Under the pieces are notes generated by a model, which made no database searches, was not told where the DNA came from, and worked only from the letters and a program-made list of their open reading frames with translations. The translations under genes and the position numbers were made by a program. Shown here one piece after another: positions 8,833-17,594 of a stretch of 36,370 nt of DNA. This DNA comes from Aromatoleum toluvorans (GTDB lineage Bacteria > Pseudomonadota > Gammaproteobacteria > Burkholderiales > Rhodocyclaceae): the NCBI RefSeq assembly GCF_012910905.1, contig NZ_WTVN01000038.1, forward strand, positions 1-36,370. The letters are read 5' to 3'. The number at the start of each line of letters is the position of its first letter. Positions within the stretch are counted from its first letter, which is position 1.

Positions 8833-9842
8833 TTGGTTCTCCGCGCCACGGGGTGGATCAACTCTATGTAGGTGTTGAAGACGTGCCGCTTGTAAGAGTC
8901 GTTGAACGTGACAGCGGCTTTGGGTCCGAGCTTGATGGTCTTCGAGGCTGCGGCGTAGCCGGGCGAGGGGTCGGTTGCGCGAGCGATCAGCCAGACGCGG
9001 ACGCCGACGATGTTCACCAACTGGGCCGCGGCCGGGGCGTCAGTAAACACGTCTGGTGAGCCGTCGCCGGTAGTGTCCACTGCGTATTCGAAATGCAGGT
9101 CTTCGATGCCCTCGACCAAAGCCTGCACATCCGGATTGGTCGCGTCGAGAGCCTCGGGGCGAAAATCGGCACGCTTCAGCGTTGGAATGCCGTCGCCGGC
9201 AACGTTGTTCTGGTCGATGAAAAGGATCCTGCGGATGTACTGACGGATCGGCGCCCGATTTGCCGCGGTGCAGTCGATCTTCTGGAGATCGAAGGCGTTG
9301 GTGCCTGTCTTTACCCTGAAGGGCTTGTCGGGGACGGCGCTGACATATTCATCACCACACAGGGAAACCTGCAGGTAGGCGAGATTGTTTTTAAGCGAAG
9401 CGGGCGCCGTGACCGCGGTCGAAGCCCTCTGGAGAAAGATCATCCCGGTTCCGGCCCTGGATGTTGTGATACAGCCAAAGCTGCCGGCGTTGATGCCCTC
9501 GACGGCGATGTCCATCGATGCCTTCCAGACGTCGATGTCCGTCGAGCACGGGCTGGCTGTGGTCGAGGGCACACTGGCTATGTTCGACAACGCGTCATAA
9601 TAGGCGGCCATCGAAATTTCATCGCGGAGGATCTGGATCGCATAGCGGCCGTTTTCAAGCTGCTGCGCCGCCTTGTCCAGCTCACGCCGCGCCTGGCTGT
9701 TGTTGATGAATATCGTGGTCATTGCCCCGATGACCAGAAGGCCCAGCGTCATCGCGATCATCAGTTCGATGAGGGATACCCCTTCTTCGCGCGATCGGCG
9801 CAACGACGTGCGTGACAATGCGAGTATTCTACGTTTTTCCAT
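8829..9842 (-). CDS. pilW: Type IV pilus minor pilin PilW
   Basis: 337 aa. Prepilin site EEG|VSLIELMIAMTLGLLVIGAM, with cleavage after Gly21 and Glu26 at +5. Val replaces the usual Phe at +1, and the charged leader is rather long. The following ARRELDKAAQQLENGRYAIQILRDEI block is typical of PilW. It is an inner-membrane prepilin of the tip-priming complex. It starts 6 nt after the pilV stop and overlaps pilX at its own stop, so it is clearly within the operon. Confidence 0.92.
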   Translation of the reverse strand: MEKRRILALSRTSLRRSREEGVSLIELMIAMTLGLLVIGAMTTIFINNSQARRELDKAAQQLENGRYAIQILRDEISMAAYYDALSNIASVPSTTASPCSTDIDVWKASMDIAVEGINAGSFGCITTSRAGTGMIFLQRASTAVTAPASLKNNLAYLQVSLCGDEYVSAVPDKPFRVKTGTNAFDLQKIDCTAANRAPIRQYIRRILFIDQNNVAGDGIPTLKRADFRPEALDATNPDVQALVEGIEDLHFEYAVDTTGDGSPDVFTDAPAAAQLVNIVGVRVWLIARATDPSPGYAAASKTIKLGPKAAVTFNDSYKRHVFNTYIELIHPVARRTK

Positions 9843-9848
9843 GTCGGC

Positions 9849-10445
9849 TTACCCGGCAGTTTGTTTGGGGACAAGAACGCGTGTCACGACGGCGCGGCGC
9901 AGGCCCGTTCCGAAGTCGACATCCGCCGCGCATTGGGCGCCGGGCGTGTTGGCGGGGGGCGACGCCGTGGGCATGACGCCCTGCCAGACGCCGACAACGA
10001 AGAATTCACCCAGCGCGTCCTCGGTCGTCGGGGAGACAGAAATCAGGCAACCGCGCATGCCGATCGGCGCACCGATTCCTGTCGATCCCATTTTTTCCGC
10101 GGCGCCTTTCATCGCGTTGCTCCAGGCGCACAGTTGCGCTGCGGCGTCACCGGTTAGCGCGCAGGTCGCCGCCTGCGTGTCGCCTACGCCGTATGCCGCG
10201 AGACTTACGCCCTTGAAGTCGTCGACGTATTTGCGACCGGCAGTAACACGGTCCGCCATGTCCTGCACCAGCATCAGGGCGACAGAGCGTTGGTACGCCT
10301 CCATCTCGACCTCGTTCGCCTTTGTCTGAAGGCCTGCGAGGCCAAGCAGCCCGATCGCCAGGATCACGATCGAGACGAGCACTTCGAGCAGGCTGAACCC
10401 GCCTTGCCGGGGCGTTGCTTCCATTGAGAATGTGGCGGTATTCAT
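9849..10445 (-). CDS. pilV: Type IV pilus minor pilin PilV
   Basis: 198 aa. Prepilin motif QGG|FSLLEVLVSIVILAIGLLGLAGLQ, with cleavage after Gly16 and Glu21 at +5; the GLLGLAGLQ segment and the ALMLVQDMADRV block are PilV hallmarks. The start at 10445 overlaps the fimU stop (TGATG), indicating coupling. The frame stays open upstream, but that stretch is the other-frame reading of fimU and should be ignored. Part of the minor pilin set presumed to form the pilus tip. Confidence 0.92.
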   Translation of the reverse strand: MNTATFSMEATPRQGGFSLLEVLVSIVILAIGLLGLAGLQTKANEVEMEAYQRSVALMLVQDMADRVTAGRKYVDDFKGVSLAAYGVGDTQAATCALTGDAAAQLCAWSNAMKGAAEKMGSTGIGAPIGMRGCLISVSPTTEDALGEFFVVGVWQGVMPTASPPANTPGAQCAADVDFGTGLRRAVVTRVLVPKQTAG

Positions 10446-10927
10446 CAACACGCTCCTTCGCTCAGCCGCGGCCTGCCTGTCGTGTCGAGCCGAATGCATC
10501 GTTGCGTAGATGTGCCCGAGGCCGAAACGGTGATCGCGGTGTTGGCACCGGTTATGAGCCGACCGGTGGGGCCATATGCGATCGCCGGTGCGGAAGGGTT
10601 GAAACTCAAGCCGGGGAGCGCCGATTGCGCATGCACGTCGTTGCCGCCGACCTGCACACTCCATCCGGTGGCGAGGTCGGCGATGACGAAAGTCGCATTC
10701 GCGTTGCGCTGGAGGGCTTCGCTGCGGGCGACAAGCATCGAGTCGTACAGCGCAGACGACGCGGCACGGACCCGCTGCGACGCCAACAGATCCTGGAACG
10801 ACGGATAGCCGATGGCGGCGAGGATGGCCAGTACCGCCACCGCGATCATCAACTCGACGAGGGAGAAACCCGCGGAACTGACCTGCGCACTCGGACGTTC
10901 GCGCACATTCGTCGTGTCCATGATCAT
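10445..10927 (-). CDS. fimU: FimU/GspH-family minor pilin
   Basis: About 160 aa. Prepilin motif [27 protein letters not shown] (cleavage after Gly20 with the 10927 start, Glu at +5), then the GspH-type body ([30 protein letters not shown]). FimU links the pilus tip complex to the major pilin. The ATG at 10927 overlaps the upstream pilE stop as ATGA; other in-frame starts exist at 10942 and 10921. It is the closest relative in the window of the fimT gene at 4160-4738. Confidence 0.9.
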   Translation of the reverse strand: MIMDTTNVRERPSAQVSSAGFSLVELMIAVAVLAILAAIGYPSFQDLLASQRVRAASSALYDSMLVARSEALQRNANATFVIADLATGWSVQVGGNDVHAQSALPGLSFNPSAPAIAYGPTGRLITGANTAITVSASGTSTQRCIRLDTTGRPRLSEGAC

Positions 10928-11364
10928 CGTCCGCCCCAGCATTCAGCAACGCTGCCGGAACCGGTAATCGACTTCGCTCCGGCCTGGTTGATCCTCAGCG
11001 TACCGCACTTGGTGTCCTGCGACAGCTGCGAACCGGTGGGGGCTGCCTGAACAGTGAATTCAGTTGCGGACGGTGTTCCCACAACGCTGACCGCATAGTG
11101 TTTGCTGACCTCGGATGGCGGTGTGCCCATGCCGATATCGGCAAGTGCCCCAAACGTCCGCGCGTCCAGCCGATACTGCTGCTGCCGGGTCGCGATATCG
11201 AGAAGGTGCGCCGTGGCGACACTGCGATTCGCCCGCACGAGGTAGGATTGATACGAAGGGTAGGCCACGGCGGAGAGGATCCCGATGATCGCGACGACGA
11301 TCATGACCTCGATCAGGGTGAAGCCTTTGCTCGATGGCTGCGGTGTCGGACGTTTTGTGTTCAC
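10924..11364 (-). CDS. pilE: PilE-family type IV minor pilin
   Basis: 146 aa. Prepilin motif [31 protein letters not shown] with Glu19 at +5. It then carries the [22 protein letters not shown] block and a C-terminal cysteine pair (TKCG and AECWGGR), typical of the minor pilin PilE rather than the major pilin PilA. It starts with GTG and has no strong Shine-Dalgarno sequence. First gene of the operon here, whereas in P. aeruginosa pilE is last. Divergent from the AlgZ-like kinase across a 244-bp intergenic region, which must hold the operon promoter. Confidence 0.9.
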   Translation of the reverse strand: MNTKRPTPQPSSKGFTLIEVMIVVAIIGILSAVAYPSYQSYLVRANRSVATAHLLDIATRQQQYRLDARTFGALADIGMGTPPSEVSKHYAVSVVGTPSATEFTVQAAPTGSQLSQDTKCGTLRINQAGAKSITGSGSVAECWGGR

Positions 11365-11402
11365 GATCGAATCCGTATCAGGAATGGGTACGTGGATGGT
11401 AT

Positions 11403-11414
11403 GGTCGGAACGGT
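11403..11414 (-). promoter_or_regulatory. Possible AlgR-like site upstream of the minor pilin operon
   Basis: The minus strand reads ACCGTTCCGACC about 40 bp upstream of the pilE start. The first seven bases match the AlgR recognition core known from P. aeruginosa (ACCGTTCGTC); the rest does not. Support comes mainly from context, as AlgR controls the equivalent operon in Pseudomonas and an AlgZ-like kinase lies next door. Confidence 0.25.
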
Positions 11415-11608
11415 ATTCTGGCTAGAGCGTAGTGAAGTTCCGGCAAGACCTGAAGGGATGTCCGATGAGCGTCTGATTTCCGCGCACGAGTGGCGGGGTT
11501 GGGGCTGGCTCAGGCAGGTCGGCGGTCACGGCGGAGGTTTGATGCCAGCGTCTGCGATTGCTGTTGCCGCGTTTCCGATTCGATTCACAAGCTTGAGGTT
11601 TTGCGCCC

Positions 11609-12637
11609 TTGGAAGTTACGCCGTCGCACAGGATCGTTACGCTTCCCGATTTTCGCAATCTCGGGGTGCTGTTGCGTACGCTGGTGATCGCCGAATCCGC
11701 CAACTTTCTGTCGCTGGCGGCCCACGCCCCGGATCTGCTGGATGCGGTGACGCGCGTCGGTGCCGGTGCGCTGCCGTATGAAGTCTCCCTGCTGGCGGTG
11801 GTGCTGCTTCTGTTCATCGTCGCGCCGTGGGTGGGGCGACTGCCGTACCGACAGGGAGTGTGGGCCACCGTGGTGGTGGTTGCGCTGGCTGCCGGCGGTC
11901 TTGAACTCGCATTCAATTCATGGATGGGCATCATGCCCGGTGTCGGACCGCTCAAGTCCGCGACGATTGGCGCCCTGCTTGCCGCCCTGATATTGGGTTA
12001 TTTCAACTGGCGCCAGCGCGTGCTCTCGCCGGCGTTGGCGACGGCGCGCCTGATGGCCTTGCAGTCGCGCATACGACCTCATTTCCTGTTCAACAGCCTG
12101 AACACGGCGGTGTCCCTTGTGCGGCAGGATCCTCGCCTTGCGGAGCAAGTCCTGCTCGACATGGCCGACCTGTTTCGGGCGTTGCTGGCCGACAGCCGGT
12201 CGTTGGTGCCGCTCGCCGACGAGGTCCGGCTCGCCGAGGCGTATCTGCAGATCGAGCAGTTGCGGTTGGGGGAGCGCCTGCGCATGCATTGGAACCTCGA
12301 AGGGGCGCCCATGTCTGCAGATGTGCCGATCCTCGTGCTGCAGCCGCTGCTCGAGAATGCGGTGCGCTACGGCGTCGAGCCTTTCGCAGAGGGCGGAGAC
12401 GTGCACGCGTCGATTCGGGTGAGTTCGGGCATGCTCGAAATCGAAGTGATCAATTCGGTGCGCGGTGGCACGTGCGCGGTCCCCTCCGGCAATCGCATTG
12501 CGCTGGCAAACATCGAGGAGCGTCTCGGCCTGCATTTCGATGCGGAGGGGGTTTTGCGCATCGCGACGAAGGACAACATGTTCGTGGTTCGGGTGTCCGT
12601 TCCGCTTCGGGCGTCGAGGCCACACGATCGTTCGTGA
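11609..12637 (+). CDS. algZ: AlgZ/FimS-like (LytS-type) sensor histidine kinase
   Basis: 342 aa inner-membrane kinase. Residues about 55-135 contain several hydrophobic segments. The His_kinase domain then begins LQSRIRPHFLFNSLNTAVSL, with predicted phospho-acceptor His158. The N-box is LVLQPLLENAVRYG (Asn250). The G-box is degenerate (GGTCAVPSGNRIALANIEERL). The N-terminal LPDFRNLGVLLR is characteristic of AlgZ. The frame starts with TTG, with GAGG 10 nt upstream; no earlier ATG is in frame. The partner response regulator (AlgR, LytTR type) is not adjacent: an aspartic protease gene follows. Divergent from the minor pilin operon, which suggests, by analogy with P. aeruginosa, a role in pilus control. 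Confidence 0.82.
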   Translation: MEVTPSHRIVTLPDFRNLGVLLRTLVIAESANFLSLAAHAPDLLDAVTRVGAGALPYEVSLLAVVLLLFIVAPWVGRLPYRQGVWATVVVVALAAGGLELAFNSWMGIMPGVGPLKSATIGALLAALILGYFNWRQRVLSPALATARLMALQSRIRPHFLFNSLNTAVSLVRQDPRLAEQVLLDMADLFRALLADSRSLVPLADEVRLAEAYLQIEQLRLGERLRMHWNLEGAPMSADVPILVLQPLLENAVRYGVEPFAEGGDVHASIRVSSGMLEIEVINSVRGGTCAVPSGNRIALANIEERLGLHFDAEGVLRIATKDNMFVVRVSVPLRASRPHDRS

Positions 12638-12728
12638 TGGCCATGTCGTGATTTGCGTAGCGGGGAGACGACGCGGTACGCTGATTAGCTGTACGTGGTG
12701 GTCGCCGCGACATCTTGCGATGTGCTTC

Positions 12729-12745
12729 GATTCAAGGGGTGAATC
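12729..12745 (+). promoter_or_regulatory. Hairpin presenting the ribosome-binding site of the protease gene
   Basis: GATTCA (12729-12734) and TGAATC (12740-12745) form a 6-bp stem. The loop AGGGG is the Shine-Dalgarno sequence, and the ATG follows immediately at 12746. It may modulate translation initiation. Confidence 0.4.
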
Positions 12746-13405
12746 ATGGTTGGGGGCGCAAGGTTTTTCAGGTTTATGCTGATCGCGCTCGCAGGCGCTG
12801 CGGCGAGTGCGGTCCAGGGGGCGGAAGTCGAACTGGTCGGAGTGTTCGGTAGCAAGGCTGTGCTGGTAGTCGATGGTGGCGCGCCGCGTACGCTTTCGGT
12901 CGGCCAGCAGACCCGCGACGGACTGCGTCTCGTCGAAGTGTCCGACGGGGCCGCGACCGTGGAACTCAACGGCAAGCGGCAGAAGGTGATTCTCGGCGCC
13001 GGGCCGGTCCGCAGCGCCGCGGGCGACGGAGGCGGTGCGGCGGCAGTAAGTCTCGTTGCGGATGCTCGCGGGCATCATTTTTCCAGTGGCAGCATCAACG
13101 GCGCATCGGTCCGCTTTCTCGTCGATACCGGCGCCAGCATGGTGTCGATGGGCGCATCGGACGCTCGCCGCGCGGGGATTGATTTTCACAAGGGTGTGGG
13201 CGGAATCAGTCAGACTGCCAGCGGCCCGGCGCAGGTATGGAAGGTGCGGCTGGATGCGGTACGCGTCGGGGACGTCACCTTGAACGGCGTCGATGGACTG
13301 GTGCATGAGAACGATCTCCCCTTCGTGCTGCTCGGGATGAGCTTTCTCGGCCGCATGGACATGCAGCGGGAAGGGGATCGCCTGACGCTGCGCAAACGAT
13401 TCTGA
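12746..13405 (+). CDS. Exported retropepsin-like clan AA aspartic protease
   Basis: 219 aa. N-terminal signal peptide or membrane anchor (residues 1-26, ending SAVQGA), a linker domain (about 27-100) and a single retroviral-type aspartic protease domain. The active site is FLVDTGASMVSMG with catalytic Asp127, and the flap/hydrophobic region ends in LLGMSFLGRMD. One DTGAS per chain means it should act as a dimer. This is the bacterial TIGR02281-type family, probably periplasmic, with unknown substrates. It follows the kinase by 108 bp and precedes the Nudix gene by under 10 bp, so the latter two are likely co-transcribed. Confidence 0.85.
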   Translation: MVGGARFFRFMLIALAGAAASAVQGAEVELVGVFGSKAVLVVDGGAPRTLSVGQQTRDGLRLVEVSDGAATVELNGKRQKVILGAGPVRSAAGDGGGAAAVSLVADARGHHFSSGSINGASVRFLVDTGASMVSMGASDARRAGIDFHKGVGGISQTASGPAQVWKVRLDAVRVGDVTLNGVDGLVHENDLPFVLLGMSFLGRMDMQREGDRLTLRKRF

Positions 13406-13414
13406 GAGGTGGGC

Positions 13415-14035
13415 GTGACGGAGAAGGGAGGTTCCCGGTCCGGAGGACCGCTGGATTCCGAGTGGTTGCGACGGCGGTTTACGGGCGCGCACCCGATCGA
13501 AGCCGTGCACGACGACGGGAGCCCGTCGGGGAGCGGTCTGCGGCCGGCTGCGGTACTGGTGCCCGTTGTGGCGCGCGAGCAGGCGCTGACCGTGCTGCTC
13601 ACGCGACGCACCGACCATCTGCATCATCACCCCGGGCAGATCAGTTTTCCGGGCGGGCGGGTGGAGGCGACGGATGTGTCGCCGGTGATGACGGCGCTGC
13701 GTGAAACGGAAGAAGAGATCGGTCTCGAGCCGGACCATATCGAGTTGCTGGGCGAGCTTCCGGAATACCGGACCGGCACGGGGTTCCGCATCACGCCGGT
13801 CGTCGGGCTGGTCCATCCTCCGTTCGACCTGACGCTGGACAGCTTCGAGGTCGCCGAGGCCTTTGAAGTGCCGCTGTCGCATTTCCTCGATCCGGGCAGG
13901 CACCAGAAGCACCGCATGGAATACCAGGGAAGGATGCGCGAGTACTATGCGATGCCCTACGGGGACTACTTCATCTGGGGTGCGACGGCCGGAATCCTTG
14001 TTTCGCTGTACAGATTTCTCGATGGCGCGAGGTAA
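13415..14035 (+). CDS. Nudix hydrolase, CoA pyrophosphatase (NudL/YeaB-like)
   Basis: 206 aa cytosolic enzyme predicted to cleave coenzyme A or acyl-CoA to phosphopantetheine and 3',5'-ADP. The CoA-pyrophosphatase signature precedes the Nudix box: HHHPGQISFPGGRVE (about 70-84), then ALRETEEEIGL (94-104) with the metal-binding glutamates. The LLGELPEYRTGTGFRITPVVG stretch is also typical. The GTG at 13415 is preferred because GAGAGG (13404-13409) lies 5 nt upstream and overlaps the protease stop; GTG at 13409 is the alternative. Possibly co-transcribed with the protease gene. Confidence 0.87.
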   Translation: MTEKGGSRSGGPLDSEWLRRRFTGAHPIEAVHDDGSPSGSGLRPAAVLVPVVAREQALTVLLTRRTDHLHHHPGQISFPGGRVEATDVSPVMTALRETEEEIGLEPDHIELLGELPEYRTGTGFRITPVVGLVHPPFDLTLDSFEVAEAFEVPLSHFLDPGRHQKHRMEYQGRMREYYAMPYGDYFIWGATAGILVSLYRFLDGAR

Positions 14036-14052
14036 CGCGATCGCCTTCGATG

Positions 14053-14082
14053 GTTGACGTTGACGTCAACTGCAATTATTTT
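14053..14082 (+). promoter_or_regulatory. Promoter with 18-bp palindromic operator upstream of the SDR gene
   Basis: GTTGACGT-TG-ACGTCAAC (14053-14070) is a perfect 8-2-8 inverted repeat. It contains a -35-like TTGACG (14054-14059) that is 17 bp from a -10-like TATTTT (14077-14082). The spacing of its half-sites excludes a standard FNR box. It resembles sites I recall for MerR-family acyl-CoA catabolism regulators (LiuR type); that assignment is inference. Confidence 0.6.
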
Positions 14083-14129
14083 GCGTCTCCGTGTCGCCGC
14101 GTGTGGACGGCGAGGGAAAGGAGTTCGGC

Positions 14130-14897
14130 ATGAAGATCGAGAACAGCGTATTCGTGGTGACCGGCGGCGGGTCCGGTCTTGGGGCAGCGACGGCCCGCAT
14201 GCTCGTGGCGGCTGGGGGCAAGGTGGTGCTGGCCGATGTGAACCGCGAGGCGGGTGAAGCGCTTGCGCAGGAGCTCGGCGCGAACGCGGCGTTCGTCCAG
14301 ACCGATGTGACCAGCGAGGACAGCGCCAAGGCGGCGATCGACCGCGCGGTGTCCGGTTTCGGCGGTCTGCAGGGGCTCGTGAACTGCGCCGGCATCGCTC
14401 CCGCGGAGAAGGTGGTGGGTCGCGAAGCGCCGCACCGCCTGGAGTCGTTTGCACGAACGATCAACGTGAACCTCATCGGCAGCTTCAACATGATGCGCCT
14501 GGCCGCCGACGTGATGAGCAAGGCCGCGCCGAACGCAGAGGGTGAGCGCGGCGTGATCGTCAGTACCGCCTCGGTCGCCGCCTACGATGGGCAGATCGGC
14601 CAGGCTGCCTATGCGGCCTCCAAGGCCGGCGTGGTCGGGCTCACCCTGCCGGTCGCCCGCGAGCTTGCGCGTTTCGGCATTCGCGTGATGACGATCGCGC
14701 CGGGGATCATGGAGACGCCGATGCTGATGGGCATGCCGCAGGAAGTGCAGGATTCGCTCGGGAAGACGGTGCCGTTCCCCTCGCGCATGGGGCGCCCGGC
14801 CGAATATGCCGCGCTGGTTCGTCACATCGTCGAAAACGCCTACCTGAACGGCGAGACGATCCGCCTGGATGGCGCAATCCGCATGACCGCGAAATAG
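14130..14897 (+). CDS. SDR-family 3-hydroxyacyl-CoA dehydrogenase (HSD10/type II-like)
   Basis: 255 aa NAD-dependent oxidoreductase. Cofactor motif TGGGSGLG (11-18), NCAG (85-88), catalytic Ser148, Tyr161 and Lys165 ([11 protein letters not shown] then YAASK), and the ITIAPG-like [13 protein letters not shown]. Overall sequence and length match short-chain 3-hydroxyacyl-CoA dehydrogenases (HSD17B10-like, including 2-methyl-3-hydroxybutyryl-CoA dehydrogenases). It therefore likely oxidises a 3-hydroxyacyl-CoA in fatty acid, isoleucine or aromatic side-chain degradation. GGAAAGGAG precedes the ATG. It is monocistronic: own palindromic promoter upstream and a strong terminator downstream. Confidence 0.85.
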   Translation: MKIENSVFVVTGGGSGLGAATARMLVAAGGKVVLADVNREAGEALAQELGANAAFVQTDVTSEDSAKAAIDRAVSGFGGLQGLVNCAGIAPAEKVVGREAPHRLESFARTINVNLIGSFNMMRLAADVMSKAAPNAEGERGVIVSTASVAAYDGQIGQAAYAASKAGVVGLTLPVARELARFGIRVMTIAPGIMETPMLMGMPQEVQDSLGKTVPFPSRMGRPAEYAALVRHIVENAYLNGETIRLDGAIRMTAK

Positions 14898-14925
14898 GTC
14901 GCCGCGATCGGGTGGTCCGACTTGT

Positions 14926-14970
14926 GCCGAAGGGGGCAGTGCCGATCGCGGCCTGCCCCCTTCGGCTTTC
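14926..14970 (+). terminator. Strong intrinsic terminator after the SDR gene
   Basis: GCCGAAGGGGGCAG (14926-14939) pairs perfectly with CTGCCCCCTTCGGC (14953-14966). Inside it GCCG-ATCG-CGGC forms a second stem, so 18 bp are paired with a single bulged T. A short T-rich tail (TTTC) follows. Confidence 0.8.
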
Positions 14971-15107
14971 TCGGCGCGCGCGGCGTCGGCATTGGAGGGC
15001 GTCGGCCAAGTGTGCTAAAAGAGGGTTTCGCGTGATTCATGTTGCGCCGCAGCGGCCGCCCGAAACGACTTTTTTCACGGCCCCACGGCTTCCTTCCGCC
15101 CCTCCCG

Positions 15108-17588
15108 ATGACTTCGTCCGAAAACGCCGCATCCGCTTCAGTTCCCGCCGAGGAGTGTTACCACTGTGGGCTGCCGGTGCCGCCCCTGTCCAGTCATTAC
15201 GTCCCCGTGGACGGCGTTGAGCGGAGGATGTGCTGCGTCGGCTGCGAGGCCGTCGCACGTTCCATCGTCGATAACGGCCTGACCGATTACTACCGCCATC
15301 GCGATGCGATGCCGGAGCCGCAGAAGGAAGCACTGCCGGCCGAGTTGCAGGAGCTCGGGCTGTTCGACCATCCCGATTTCCAGAAGAGCTTCGTCGAGCC
15401 GGTCGGCGAACACGAGCGCGAGGCTTCGCTGATCCTCGAAGGCATCACCTGTGCCGCCTGCGTCTGGCTGAACGAGCAACACGTCTCGCGCCAGCCGGGC
15501 GTGTCCCTGGTCGAGATCAATTACGCGACGCGACGCGCGCGGGTGCGTTGGGACGAGCGCCGCACCAGACTGTCGGACATCCTCGCCGCCATCCAGGCAA
15601 TCGGCTACCGCGCCTATCCCTACGATGCCGAGCGCTCGGAGCAGATTGCACAGCGCGAACGCCGCTCGATGCTGTGGCGGCTCTTCGTCGCCGGGTTCGG
15701 CATGATGCAGGTGATGATGTACGCCTTTCCCGCCTATATCGCTGGGGAGGGCGACCTGACGCCCGACATCGCACTGCTGATGCGCTGGGCCAGTCTGACG
15801 CTGACCTTGCCGGTCGTCCTGTATTCCGCCGCGCCGTTCTTTCGCCGCGCTCTGCGGGACGTCAAGCTGCGCCGCCTCGGCATGGACGTGCCGGTAGCGC
15901 TGGGTGTCGGCAGCGCATTCGTCGCGAGTGTGTGGGCGACGCTGACCGCGGCCGGCGAGGTGTATTTCGACTCGGTGACGATGTTCGTCTTCTTCCTGCT
16001 GTGCGGGCGTTACCTCGAGATGATCGCGCGGCAGAAGGCGGTGCGCGGCGTGGAGGAGCTGGGCAAGGTCCTGCCCGCCTTTGCCGAGCGCCTCCTCGCC
16101 TGGCCGTCTCCCGTCGGCGAGCGCGTTCCGGTGTCGCAGCTCGTGTCGGGGGACGTCCTGCGCGTACGCCCTGGCGAGGTCATCCCGGCAGATGGCGTGG
16201 TGGTCGACGGGCAAAGTGATGCGAACGAGTCCTTGCTGACCGGGGAAAGCATGCCGGTGCCAAAGTCCGTCGGCAGCGAGGTGACCGGCGGGAGCATCAA
16301 CATATCGAGTCCGCTCGCGATTCGTGTGCAGCAGACGGGCGATTTGACGCGGCTCGCCGCGATCCGGCGGCTGATGGAGCGTGCGGCGAGCGAGAAGCCG
16401 GCCATCGCAAGGCAATCCGACAAGGTTGCGGTCGTGTTCATCGTTGCCCTGCTGGCTCTCGCGTGTGTCACCGGTGTCGTGTGGTACTTCGTCGACCCGT
16501 CACGGGCACTGTGGGTATTCGTGTCGGTGCTGGTAGTGGCGTGTCCGTGTGCACTTTCGCTTGCGACGCCGGTCGCGCTGACGGTCGCCACCGATGCGCT
16601 CGCTCGCATGGGGGTGTTGGTGACGCGTGGTCACGCGATCGAGACCCTCGCGAACGCCAACCATTTCGTCTTCGACAAGACGGGTACGCTCACCTACGGG
16701 CGCCTGACGCTGGAGGAAATCCTGCCGCTGGCCGATCTCGATGAGCGGCAACTGCGCGGTATCTCCAGTGCGCTGGAGCAGGCATCCGAGCACCCCATTG
16801 CCCACGGACTGCGTCGTTCGATCGATCAGGCGGATCTGCCGGTCGTCGAGAATCTCGCGTCGGAAACAGGGCAAGGCGTGACTGGCACACTGGATGGCGT
16901 GCCCTGCTGGCTGGGGCGCCCGGACTTCGTCGCGGCGCGGCTGAAGTGCGATCTGCCGCCCCAGCTGCAGGAATTGGCTGCGCGAGGCGGGTCGGTCGTC
17001 GCACTTGGCGGCCAGGGGCGCTGGCTGGGACTCTTCCGCCTCGCCGACGTGCCACGGCCCGAGGCCAGTCAGTTGACAGCGAAGCTTGCGCGGGAGGGCA
17101 TCCGGACGACCGTGCTGAGCGGCGACGCACAGGCCGTTGCGAGTTCGATCGCGGGGCAACTGGGCATCAATGACGCGTGCGGCGCGATGACGCCACAGGG
17201 AAAGCAGGCGTTCATCGAGGATCTGCAGCGTAACCCGGACGCGGTCGTCGCCATGGTCGGTGACGGCGTGAACGATGCGCCGGTGCTTGCCCAGGCGCAC
17301 GTTTCCGTCGCCATGGGCAGCGGGACCGAGCTCGCGCGCAATCAAGGCGATATCGTGCTGCTCAGCGAGAATCTCGCCGGGCTCGGTCGCGGCGTGGATC
17401 TGGCCCGCCGGACCTTGAAGATCATCCGGCAGAACCTGTGGTGGTCGTTCGCGTACAACTTCACATCGGTCCCGCTCGCAATGGCGGGGCTTGTCACGCC
17501 CTGGATGGCAGGAATAGGCATGGCGGGAAGTTCGTTGCTGGTCGTGCTGAATGCCCTGCGCCTGCAGGGCGGTCGTCGGATAGATTGA
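15108..17588 (+). CDS. ccoI: CcoI/FixI copper-transporting P1B-type ATPase for cbb3 oxidase assembly
   Basis: 826 aa inner-membrane pump that delivers copper for CuB of the cbb3 oxidase. The N-terminus is the Cys-rich CcoI/FixI region (CYHCGLPVP about 17-25; CCVGCEAVA 42-50), followed by an HMA domain with GITCAAC (Cys115, Cys118). The transport motif is CPC (479-481), the phosphorylation motif DKTGT (Asp523); the TGES, EHPIAHG and GDGVNDAP motifs are all present. The start at 15108 is favoured by the family N-terminus but lacks a clear ribosome site; an in-frame ATG at 15039 would add 23 basic residues. ccoS follows 6 bp later. Placement before ccoN is unusual. Confidence 0.92.
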   Translation: MTSSENAASASVPAEECYHCGLPVPPLSSHYVPVDGVERRMCCVGCEAVARSIVDNGLTDYYRHRDAMPEPQKEALPAELQELGLFDHPDFQKSFVEPVGEHEREASLILEGITCAACVWLNEQHVSRQPGVSLVEINYATRRARVRWDERRTRLSDILAAIQAIGYRAYPYDAERSEQIAQRERRSMLWRLFVAGFGMMQVMMYAFPAYIAGEGDLTPDIALLMRWASLTLTLPVVLYSAAPFFRRALRDVKLRRLGMDVPVALGVGSAFVASVWATLTAAGEVYFDSVTMFVFFLLCGRYLEMIARQKAVRGVEELGKVLPAFAERLLAWPSPVGERVPVSQLVSGDVLRVRPGEVIPADGVVVDGQSDANESLLTGESMPVPKSVGSEVTGGSINISSPLAIRVQQTGDLTRLAAIRRLMERAASEKPAIARQSDKVAVVFIVALLALACVTGVVWYFVDPSRALWVFVSVLVVACPCALSLATPVALTVATDALARMGVLVTRGHAIETLANANHFVFDKTGTLTYGRLTLEEILPLADLDERQLRGISSALEQASEHPIAHGLRRSIDQADLPVVENLASETGQGVTGTLDGVPCWLGRPDFVAARLKCDLPPQLQELAARGGSVVALGGQGRWLGLFRLADVPRPEASQLTAKLAREGIRTTVLSGDAQAVASSIAGQLGINDACGAMTPQGKQAFIEDLQRNPDAVVAMVGDGVNDAPVLAQAHVSVAMGSGTELARNQGDIVLLSENLAGLGRGVDLARRTLKIIRQNLWWSFAYNFTSVPLAMAGLVTPWMAGIGMAGSSLLVVLNALRLQGGRRID

Positions 17589-17594
17589 ACGCTT

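Noticed and set aside
10446-10949. N-terminal extension of the PilV frame
   Set aside because: The extra sequence is the other-frame reading of fimU and lacks prepilin features; the internal ATG at 10445 gives a normal PilV.
11918-13912. Very long minus-strand open frame antisense to the kinase, protease and Nudix genes
   Set aside because: Low-complexity Arg/His/Gln-rich translation spanning three genes with clear motifs on the plus strand; no ribosome site or recognisable domain.
14054-14069. TTGAC and GTCAA half-sites resembling an FNR box upstream of the SDR gene
   Set aside because: The half-sites are separated by 6 bases (or 0 using the inner copy), not the 4 required for FNR/Dnr; treated as a different palindromic operator.
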